NCBI GenBank assembly: GCA_018257865.1
Contig: JAEUBA010000123.1
Coordinates: 1-63,496, forward strand
Source: Stereocaulon alpinum
Lineage: Eukaryota > Ascomycota > Lecanoromycetes > Lecanorales > Stereocaulaceae
Direction: 5' to 3'
Length of the DNA: 63,496 nt
A model generated the notes under the pieces. The model was not told where the DNA came from, did no database searches, and saw only the letters and a list, made by a program, of their open reading frames with translations. The number at the start of each line of letters is the position of its first letter. Positions within the stretch are counted from its first letter, which is position 1. Below are positions 54,893-63,496 of the stretch, piece after piece. Made by a program: the position numbers and the translations under genes.

Positions 54893-57030
54893 CTATTGAC
54901 GTCCTCCAGGTACAACAGCCGAGCTCCACCCCCGGATCAGAGGATTTTCACTCTCCTCCCAGCAACTCCAACTGCATCCTCGCCTTAGAAACGGCACAGG
55001 GCCTCGGTCTTGAGCCAGGACTTTCTCACGGTCAGTACGGGTACTTCCCCAAGGCTCGCAATACCACCACTCAATCCACTCAGTGCGAGGGACAATATAT
55101 TCGCGTTTGCAGACCGAACATGTCTGACCACCGGCTTCTTTCAGCTTGAAGGTCCTTTTAATTAATTCTATTATGTGAACAGGACATTCATCCGGTAGGA
55201 GGAAGGGTAGCTGGCTCAGCTGTGGTGATGCGAAACATGCACGAAGGGCGGATTCCAGGAGAGACGGTGTTTTGGTCCGTTCTTCGGGACATGGACCTAA
55301 CAACTCATCATCTGCTGAAGGCTCGGGCCAATGTTCTGGAAGCGAAGAAGGGGCCGGTGGCCAATCGTTATTCCGATGAGAGGTACCATTGATGTCCAGA
55401 AAGGCAATGCGAGTGGACGCTACCTGACAATGATTGGCGACAGAGGCTTTGCGACGAGGATTCCAATTCCAAGTGGACGGGACAGGACGGATGAAGGGGT
55501 TTGGATAAAGCATGTACTTGTTGAGCGAGTCGGCCAAGATGAGTTGAAGGAGTTCCCAAGGTAGCCAACTGAGCTGGTTGCTGCCCAGGTTGAGCTCTCG
55601 TAGGTCGTTCAATTTTCCAATCGAAGGTAATATATCGGTCAAATTATTTGATCGCAGGCTGAGGACCTCCAGATTTTTTAGCTTGAAGACCTCCCCGGGT
55701 ACGTCTTCGAGCAGATTATTCGATAAATACAGGCGTAAAGCCGGTGCTAAAGGTTGATACCGCAGGGCATAATCATGTTTGGGTTGTCTTGTGTGGTATT
55801 GAAGAGGTCTGAGGGTGGGAGTCCGTATCTGCTGCAGTTGCATTGCCCTGCTCGCATGATTAGCTGCCATGAAATCGAAATGCAATCCCCGTCTAGAAAG
55901 GGGTTTCAGGATCGTTTCCAAGAGTCGGTGACTCACGATAAGTCAACAATCTCTCCGCCTGACTCTACGCATGCCACCACCTTTTTCAAGGCAGCTGCTT
56001 GCAAGGCGTGATACCTTGTCAGATTGTCTGGCTGCCTCTGCCTGCAACTCAGTCAGTACCGTACTAAGGCCTAGAGTTCGCGTGTTGATGACAATGGAAA
56101 GAGTAGAACTCCACTTATCATGGCGTAAGACCGAGATCGTTCGCAAACAACAGCGTCACTTTCATGACTACGTACCAATATGGAAAGACAGGTCCGTAAA
56201 CATTGTCTGGATCTTCGGTAGTCTGCATGGCTTTATGGACCAAAGCAGCATGCCCGTCGTTCTCTGAGAGGTGATTGTCATCGTGATTGTGCTCCCCAGG
56301 GTGTAGTTCCTCATCATCGTCAATAGATCCACCCATTTCCATGACCCGTAGTGCCTTCCGCACGGCCACATTCCGATCAGCCTCAGCTTCAGCTTCTTCG
56401 CTCTCCATTGATTCATCGCTGCCCAGCCAAACACCGCTATCGAAACTTCTCTGAAATGGTCCCCTAGGCTTTGGCATCTTACGCGGTGATCGTTCCACTT
56501 TGATAATTTCCAATCCTCGCTCCTCACCATACCACGTTCCCCGATGCAGTCTCTTATGCCTATGCTCGTCGATGTAGAGATCGGAAGAAGAGGCGAGTAG
56601 ATCGTCGCTCGAGAAAAGTGGAGCATCACTGGAGCTAGTGAGCCATTCATCACGATCACGTTTCCTACTAGTCACGGAGGATGGGTTTCTAAACAAAGGG
56701 AAGCTGTTAGTAGCGTTCCGTAACCTGAGACAGCACAACGTTCTTGAGCTAAGTGTCCCTCGGAGATTGCAGGCCCTGAAGAGTGCTACTACGAGTGCTG
56801 CCTGGCTTCTGTGGAAGAAGCCCTTGGAACGTAATTCATGAAACTCACTTTTCCGTGTGAGCCGGTAGCAGTGGCAAAGTAGCAGCTCTTAGTCTCTCGG
56901 TACTGTCTTGTAACTCGTCGTAGAGATCGTAAGTGGTGTTCGAGGGTATGCTGTCCAGAGAATCTGAGGATGTTTCCCCGCTGCTGCTTTCGAACACCTG
57001 CCAGCCTCGTGATCTGTTTGCCAATTCCAT
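54893..57030 (-). CDS. Leucine-rich-repeat protein with C-terminal CxxC module
   Basis: Four exons, 56849-57030, 56176-56688, 55937-56041 and 54893-55847, total 1,755 nt (584 residues). The start at MELANRSRGWQVFESSSGE was chosen because upstream sequence in that frame is hydrophobic and unlike the rest. The first half is acidic and disordered (SGETSSDSLDSIPS, SESEE-type stretches). Splicing then gives LTRYHALQAAALKKVVACVE, SGGEIVDLS and the LRRs, with the classic pattern LRLYLSNNLLEDVPGEVF, LEVLSLRSNNLTDILPSIG, LRELNLGSNQLSWLPWELL. The C-terminus carries CSVCKREYIVPRTEWIEWWY, a possible zinc site. Such proteins occur throughout Pezizomycotina without a defined role; scaffolding is likely. 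Confidence 0.83.
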
Positions 57031-57439
57031 CTTCGTGCGGAGGCCGCAGCACAAGGGCAGTGGAATCAGATGTAAGTTCCTAGCATAAGTCACAGCGGCA
57101 ATGAAATGTAAAACGGCTTTGTCAGAGTAGTCATTCACGTATCCCAGGTTAATTTCTGGAATCAGTGCCCTACAGTGGTGGCGACCAGTCCCAGAGCCGC
57201 GACTTCTTCGCGCAATTCCTGTCAGGCAATCGGCATGGTTTCAAATTGGTATTCAATCAAAGAGCTTATAGTTGCATATGTGGTATCATGTGTGTATCAA
57301 GTGAAGATAGGCCGTTCACGACGCGTGGGACAAATGTTGACAATCTGAAGATCGGCATGCAGGGATCAAGCTGTGACGTAGGCTTGGCATATGACAGGGG
57401 TTCTTAGTTCGCATGCCTAAACGTCTACATTCAATCTCC
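57031..57439. other. Intergenic
   Basis: About 400 bp between two minus-strand genes. It contains the LRR gene promoter and the 3' flank of nothing else recognisable. Confidence 0.4.
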
Positions 57440-58191
57440 TCACATAACAACACATCTAAATTTCTCGACTCTGACATTATTCAGCTGAGTATACAACGCG
57501 GCCGTCGAATCGTGGGAAGCCTCGTTGAGTAGCGGGACAAAAAGGTTGTTGAACAATGAAGTCTTGTTTTGCTTGACGTTGTACATTCGGTCAAGGTCAT
57601 ACCACCGGATGAGCACCACGCATGCTTTGATCTCTTCTTGGTCATTCTGGTCATCTTGTATGGTCCATCCATGAGCCACTGACTCAGGAAGCATGTGCGG
57701 TGAATCAGCGGACAGCAATTCTGCTGTGAAGCCGCCGACTTGCGACTCGAAAGTAAGGAGATCTTCCTGAGAAGTTGAAGCTGGGAAGAACAGTGTCATC
57801 ATCTCCGTTGGTCCTTGAGTAGGGATGGTCCCTTTGAGCGATACACAGTGGATGGTGAGCGAGGAGATGGCGATCCATGTGAGCGTAGTTTTGAAAGTGG
57901 GGCTTGCTCCAAAGGCTTCGGCGGCATTAATGCTGGCCCATACTTAGGACATTGTCAGCTGCGTAAAATCTCTAGGCAGTAGTAGCAGAGTGAGAGGTGA
58001 ATCATACTGACGAAGAGGTCTAGCCTATGAGAAGAATGAAAGTCTCGCCCCCAAAGCGTTTGTACCCAGCCCTTTTGTTTCCTGATGTGGCGCATAGCTC
58101 TCTTCCATCTTTTGCCATCCTTTGACTGGCCCCTCTCGAAGGTGCTGTCGTTAGGGATGGTGAACGAGATGATTTGGACTATTTGCTCCAT
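57440..58191 (-). CDS. ABM-like dimeric alpha/beta-barrel protein
   Basis: Two exons, 58008-58191 and 57440-57942, with a 65-nt intron (GTATGA..CTAAG), give 228 residues. The N-terminal half has the pattern of stress-responsive or antibiotic-biosynthesis-monooxygenase-like domains: VQIISFTIPND, AMRHIRKQKGWVQTLWGRDF, then after splicing DLFVIWASINAAEAF. A second, weaker copy may lie in the C-terminal half (TLFFPASTSQEDLLTFE, ACVVLIRWYDL). Fungal genes of this type are common and mostly uncharacterised. No signal peptide or metal motif is visible. Confidence 0.65.
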
Positions 58192-58666
58192 GATGAACTG
58201 TGGGCGTAAACGTAGATGAAGGACCGGATTACCAGCCTTCGGTTATATGCTCAAATCTGCAAATGGCCTTGGGAGCTTGGTATCTGAGCGCAATGATTTC
58301 TCATATGTAGAGATTCCAAGAGCGAAATATGCAGAATATTTCTCAGTTCGAAGCAGAGCAGCAGCTTATAGGCCGGCCATCAGTGACGAACATCACAAGA
58401 ATATATGACAACGCTCAGGCAAACATTAATTAAAATAGTCTCGAGGTTGGTTGCGAATGCTGTACTATTAAGACGTCTAAGACTCGATAATCAATACGAG
58501 TGGCTGCGTTGTAAATGGCATACATCTATTCCTGGCGAATACAGCCTTGTTCGTGTAAGGCAACCATGTTCCGCGTGCCAAGCCTCGCTGTTATCGAAAT
58601 AGAAGGTCGAAAGATCACCTCTCGAAACTCAGAGTGAGCAGATCCAAAAAGAAACAACGCTGTCTT
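58192..58666. other. Intergenic
   Basis: No gene is seen. It lies between the ABM-like gene promoter and the 3' end of the tRNA gene. Confidence 0.4.
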
Positions 58667-58754
58667 TCCGGTACCGGGAATCGAACCCGGGGCTGTCCGG
58701 ACCATCAAATATGAGTTTGAAAGCGGACGATGTTAACCCCTACACCATACCGGA
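58667..58754 (-). tRNA. tRNA-Glu (TTC) with a 17-nt intron
   Basis: On the minus strand the 5' acceptor TCCGGTA pairs with 3' TACCGGA. The D-arm is TGGTGTAGGGGTTAACATC. The anticodon stem GTCCG/CGGAC closes a loop CTTTCA..C with anticodon TTC (Glu). The 17-nt intron (58701-58717) sits one base after the anticodon, the canonical position for eukaryotic tRNA introns. The T-arm is CCGGG-TTCGATT-CCCGG. Removing the intron leaves a 71-nt body plus CCA, normal for tRNA-Glu. Confidence 0.95.
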
Positions 58755-60225
58755 CGATATGAGCGTTAATTCAAATTGGTGTATGTTGTTATATATTATC
58801 AACCTCATTGGCTCTTGGGTAGCGGAGGCTCCTCCAGGTAACGCGTCCCTCGGAGTACTTGTAGAACTTTGGATCCAACCATTATGACTTCTACCGCACT
58901 AAACCGCAAGTTGACAGCCTACATTATAGAAAATTCTGCCATGTCTAACTCATCAAAGCTGTCCTTAGCCTATAAGTTCTCTAGTATTTCTGGGACGCAG
59001 CTGCACGATCCTGTCGAATTCTAGAGAAGAATACGAAATTCTTTCAAGAACCTGCTCAAGATCCAGTACAACTTATTGGCATTAGGATCTAAGGATACGA
59101 ATTGTAAGGTTAGAATTAGAGTAACACAAGGCAACCGAGAATTCACATGGTGCTGTATGCAGCTATACCCAGTAGGATTTGGAGCCGAGGTGATGAGAAT
59201 TGCCCGGGCGGGCAGTGCATGCGGCAGACTGATGTGCACACTCGTGATTCGGCACACAGAGTAGAAGACACGTCAATGGCGTTTAGCATCCTGTCGCTAC
59301 TCCGCGCCTCGTGGTAGTGTTGGTTTGAGCATTGGTCTCCTGTTAATTGGCAGCGAGAAATGATGGGGTAAATTGGTGAATTTAACGTTGGATTGGATAC
59401 CCCGCCTGCATCCGGTCATGATATGGGCAAGGAGAGCGTTATTGTTTCTTGTAGTACCAACGAACTAGCTACAGTGATGAATTATTGTCACTCTTTGTTA
59501 GTAAGAGGGGGAATCTATTTTTGCGTTGGTTGTCAGACGCACATTTTCTTTAGGTGCGCGCTTTACCGCCCCTCAACCGTACCGCATCCAGCCTAGGCCC
59601 GAATGGACCCGTCTTCCTTTGAAAGCTTCCATGCTGCACACTACAACCGTCCATCTGCAACCTCGATCTCTCTTCCGAAATCAACACTTCACCCTCTTGG
59701 GACATACCTTCCTGTCATCCAGGAACTTGGCCCTTGGGTCTTACTTTGCCACCCTTCATCCTTCCGTCAAAGTCCACTCTGGACGCGTGCCTTGACCCTC
59801 CGATCGGACGACCCCTAACAAGGCTGGCCTGATCGTTTGAACCTCCGTCTTTCCTGTCAGCTTCAACTTTGAAGGTGCGTGATCCACCAACCTTAGTCAA
59901 CTCCCTACATCATCCACAAATCACATGCATCAAAAGATTGCTGTCCGGTTTGAGGTTTTCGTCTGAGTAAACCTAGAACACTCTTAACTTCCGTACACCG
60001 TGGCTCTCACCGCTATCCTGAAAGCATCTCACCTCAACACCAACGCTAACGTAGCCGACCATAACAGACCTAATACCTTTGACATCACCCTTTTCGACAC
60101 GTCCTCCCAAGCTACCTCCATCCTTTTGACTTCCAACCTGACACGGGTTGGTCACCTGAACATCTACATATTCATCAGCCTGACAAGACCATATCTAGTG
60201 ACTGTACCAGTCAGGCAACGTTAAG
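58755..60225. other. Intergenic and long 5' leader of the casein kinase gene
   Basis: No gene is supported. From about 59580 the plus strand becomes pyrimidine-rich (CCTCGATCTCTCTTCC, CACCCTCTTGG), typical of a long promoter and 5' UTR of a highly expressed kinase gene. Short open frames there could be upstream ORFs but have no recognisable content. Confidence 0.45.
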
Positions 60226-61915
60226 ATGACCACGATGGTACGTGTACCTATACTTTCCTCGACAGTTCACACTGTAGTCGTACCCTCTTCACACTACACT
60301 CACTCCTCCACCAACCTCATACATTGGCGTCGATGGTGTACAACGTCACGGTCTCTGGCCTTGCAGCCTTACCGAGAGAGATAATCCATGCTGCTTCGAC
60401 AGAAAAGGCATACTGAACATCTCCACTGATCCTCTTGCTTTATTGTAGAGTTGCAGACTGTATAGCGATGCTAACTTCTTGTGTCACAGGATCTCCGCGT
60501 GGGGAACAAATATCGTATTGGACGCAAGATCGGTAGTGGTAGCTTTGGTGATATCTACCTTGGTGAGACAAGGCTTCTATCACTGCTGGATACACATAGC
60601 TGACCTGCTTTACCAGGTACCAACATCATTTCCGGCGAGGAGATCGCCATCAAGTTGGAGAGCGTCAAGGCAAAGCATCCTCAGCTCGAATATGAAGCCC
60701 GTGTGTACAAGTCCCTTGCCGGAGGCGTTGGAATACCCTTTGTTCGCTGGTTCGGTACCGAGTGTGACTACAATGCTATGGTACTCGACCTCCTTGGACC
60801 CAGTTTGGAAGATCTTTTCAACTTCTGCAACCGCAAATTCTCCTTGAAGACCGTTCTACTGCTCGCCGATCAACTCATTTCTCGTATTGAGTACATCCAT
60901 GCCAAGTCCTTCATCCACCGTGATATCAAGCCGGATAACTTCCTCATGGGCATTGGAAAGCGTGGGAACCAGGTCAACGTAATTGATTTCGGATTAGCCA
61001 AGAAATATCGGGACCCTAAGACCCACTTCCACATTCCATACCGTGAGAACAAGAACCTGACGGGAACTGCACGTTATGCCAGCATCAATACTCATCTAGG
61101 TGTTGAGCAATCCCGTCGTGATGATATGGAGTCCCTTGGATATGTGATGCTCTACTTCTGCCGTGGCTCTCTTCCATGGCAAGGACTCAAGGCTGCCACT
61201 AAGAAGCAGAAGTATGACCGTATCATGGAAAAGAAGATGACTACACCTACCGAGGTCCTTTGCCGTGGATTCCCCAACGAGTTTGCCATCTACTTGAACT
61301 ACACTCGTTCCCTCCGGTTTGATGACAAGCCAGACTACTCCTACCTTCGCAAGATCTTCCGGGACCTCTTCGTCCGTGAAGGATTCCAGTATGATTACGT
61401 CTTTGACTGGACCGTATACAAGTATCAGAAGAATGCTCAGGCCATTGCGGCGAGCAATAACCAGACAGCTGTGCAGGAGGAAGAAGAGAAGCCTGCTCGT
61501 CGTCACGCTGGAGGTACGAACGCTGCTACCGCTGGCATTACCCCTCCTCAGAACACATCCTCAGCTAGCAAACCAGGTGGCATTTCAAGCCAACGACGTA
61601 AAGTCATCGAGCGTGCTCCAGGCGGCGTCGACACCCCTGATACCAACCGTGCAGTAGGCGGAAGTGATAGGATGTGAGTTCGCCAATCATGGTTCCTGGG
61701 TAGGAACTCTCCTCCTCTGCCTTTGCCGTTTGATCGATGCATCACGCTAGGCGTGGAGGATATTTGGAAAACGAATTCTAACTAATACTATAGTCTTCGA
61801 CGCTAGGCTACGCTCCTCTTCCAAGGGAGTCGCTGGTGCTGCTATCTCTAGATCAGGCAACGGCGTCTACCGTGTGAAGCGGGAGAACCATAGGGGAAAT
61901 GGCGGATGGTACTGA
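60226..61915 (+). CDS. hhp1: Casein kinase I (delta/epsilon, Hhp1/Hrr25 type)
   Basis: This CK1 serine/threonine kinase acts in DNA-damage response, trafficking and clock control. Four exons, 60226-60237, 60490-60562, 60617-61673 and 61807-61915, total 1,251 nt (416 residues). The first exon encodes only MTTM; a 252-nt intron follows. The glycine loop is GSGSFG (19-24), with ATP lysine K41 (EIAIKLE), catalytic loop FIHRDIKPDNFLMG, DFG motif VIDFGLAKKYRD, and the CK1-specific GTARYASINTHLG in place of the APE motif. The tail is Gln/Ala/Gly-rich. The last splice joins GGSDRM to LRSSSKGVAGAAISRSGNG, as in related fungal CK1s; without it the protein would end at GGSDRM. Isoform naming follows S. 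pombe. Confidence 0.95.
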
Positions 61916-63121
61916 TCAATTTCTTTAGGTAACGACTTTGTTGGCTCACCCTCCTTGGCCAGTGGATATCGTTACCGGTCGGCCTTTATCATCACCACTC
62001 ACTATGGAGCTTCACTTTTGGCCTCCAGGTATTTGCAACGACGTACATGGATATCTCCATTGGGCTTGCACTCCTCAATTACCTGATTCATCTCATTCTG
62101 TTACCTCGGCTTTCCTTGTCTCGGCCATCCTCGAATCCATTGGAAGTATCATCGATCAATGTGTTTGGACCCTGTCAAATCCTCCAAACGCTTGATTGCC
62201 AAACCCCATGGGAGGACTCGGCACGAAAGGCACGCCGCTGGCTAGCGATGGTTTTCTTGCAGTGTTACTCAAATGCAAGGCCAACCTCAGCGTAGACAGA
62301 CGTACATCGGTATTGGACGCTTCCCAAAAGACCCTTTTCAGGGCTCGTCAAGATGAGCGATACCAAATTTACGGCCTCTTTTCCTACCTTGCACTAATGC
62401 TATTTTCACCATCACCACACGCACCCCACACCACTCAAGCACCAGGCACCAATGATTTTCCATCATACACGATCATGCATTTTCCTTAGCAGGCATAGCA
62501 GAACAGAAGTGTGAAACGCAGCGATTGGGAGAAGTTACAAGACTGTTATGTCACGGACAATATGAAAGGCAAAAGATCTCACGGCCCTACTGGTGCTTTA
62601 AAGGCCGGTACACAAGACAACCACCTCGATCTGATACGCTATGGACGGTTTCACGGATGGCTAGTTTAGGTTCATGGATTAGGGTCGCGTCCGGGGTGGT
62701 AATATTGCTATGCTTGCTCCTTATGAGGATGAGCTTCTGAACTCAACCAGGCTTGATCATCGCTCCCGAGCTAATTTAGATACTCTCAATCAAAGTAGAT
62801 CAAAGCCTTGAACCTGAAAACTGCATGGGTGAATTGTATCCACGGCGTGGATATGTAATTGTCCGTGCCGACATCATCCGTATCCCTCATTTCTCACGAC
62901 TCTACCTCGAAACATAATTTATCGAATACCCATCATCTCCGTAGAAGCCGTTGGTCGTGGCAAACGAAGGTTTGTAGCCTACCTCATATTGCAAAAGATC
63001 TATCATGTCCACTTTCCCTTCTCCCCCCCGCACAAATGCCCACATGCATCTCTCTCCTCTCCCCTCTCAAAAAAAATCCACCAATCACCCCCTCCTCCCA
63101 CCCTACATCCCACCCTCCAGA
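61916..63121. other. Intergenic, about 1.2 kb
   Basis: No gene is supported; open frames at 61938-62295 and 62525-62740 lack content. The right end becomes extremely C-rich as it enters the next coding sequence. Confidence 0.45.
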
Positions 63122-63496
63122 ATGCCCCCCCACCCCCCCCGCCCCCTCCTCCTCCTCCTAGACTGGGACAGCACCCTAACCCTCTCCTCCACCATCCCCC
63201 TCATCCTCTCCCTCCCCTTCTCCTCATCCTCCTCTCCACACCCTTCCCCCCGGGTTCTAACAACATCCTACACAACCGACCTCCTTTCCCACGAAAAAAC
63301 CTACACACCACATGCTTCACAACGAGGAACTCTGGCTCTGGAACTGGAGTATTTGGATTCTTTGGCGGGGGTAGAGGGTGCTAGTGTTGTGCGCGTTGAA
63401 AGCGCTGGTGTTTTTGGAGATGTTAGTAAAGAGATGGTTGAGAGGGCGGCGGGGGAGGCTGTGCGGTGCGGGAAGGTGGTGTTGAGGGAGGGGTGG
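63122..63496 (+). CDS. HAD-like phosphatase, 5' part cut by window edge
   Basis: ATG at 63122 opens 125 codons with no stop before the window ends, so the gene is partial. The start reads MPPHPPRPLLLLLLDWDSTL: a hydrophobic strand ending in DWDST, which matches HAD motif I (DxDxT/V), whose two aspartates act as nucleophile and acid/base. Later stretches include HEKTYTPHASQRGTLALELE and VVRVESAGVFGDVS. Fungal relatives of this kind are uncharacterised phosphatase-like proteins. The poly-Pro/poly-Leu opening reflects very C-rich DNA; the 3' part turns G-rich. Motifs II-IV lie outside the window. Confidence 0.75.
   Translation, partial: MPPHPPRPLLLLLDWDSTLTLSSTIPLILSLPFSSSSSPHPSPRVLTTSYTTDLLSHEKTYTPHASQRGTLALELEYLDSLAGVEGASVVRVESAGVFGDVSKEMVERAAGEAVRCGKVVLREGW

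Overview
The window is nuclear DNA of a filamentous ascomycete (Pezizomycotina; Dothideomycetes is my best guess but is not proven). The evidence is: many short introns (about 45-170 nt) with GT..AG ends and CTRAY-type branch points, compact intergenic spaces, recognisable fungal housekeeping proteins, a tRNA-Glu gene with a short intron, and an AT-rich block at the left end whose CpA and TpG dinucleotides are almost gone while CpG persists, the signature of repeat-induced point mutation (RIP). I rebuilt exon structures by hand. Nearly every spliced model closes in frame, but none is supported by transcripts.

Layout. 0.1-2.3 kb is a RIP-degraded repeat. 2.7-15.1 kb carries RPN5 (19S proteasome), a small membrane protein, an F-box-like protein, a GPI-anchored surface protein, the divergent pair SSZ1 / RRP40, and a second F-box-like protein. 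16.3-21.9 kb is filled by one minus-strand gene of about 1,601 residues. It joins a B-box-like zinc finger, a GBP/VLIG-like P-loop GTPase, a RING finger, a patatin phospholipase with intact catalytic residues, ankyrin repeats and a SPRY domain. This is the most striking item in the window. 23-29 kb holds a MITE-like element, an FSH1-type serine hydrolase, an ethanolamine/choline phosphotransferase and a multi-pass membrane protein. 29.6-30.2 kb is a 63-bp minisatellite of nine copies that stays open as a reading frame. 30.8-39.4 kb carries a PNPOx-like FMN-binding protein, an unknown Rossmann-like protein, a SUR7-family protein, RAV2/Rogdi and a small unknown protein.

41.6-43.1 kb and about 50.3-52.6 kb are two decayed NACHT/STAND (NLR-like) genes. 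Between them lie a secreted crotonase-fold protein and the divergent mitochondrial pair LIP5 / RSM22. The right end holds RPS27 (first coding exon is only the ATG), an LRR protein, an ABM-like protein, the intron-bearing tRNA-Glu, a casein kinase I gene, and the 5' part of a HAD-like phosphatase gene cut by the window edge.

Themes. The genes are a normal mixture of core functions (proteasome, ribosome-associated chaperone, exosome, mitochondrial lipoylation and translation, V-ATPase assembly, phospholipid synthesis) interrupted by signal-sensing genes: one intact giant multidomain protein and two NLR relics. Several genes also show a striking switch from C-rich to G-rich coding strand midway through the reading frame.
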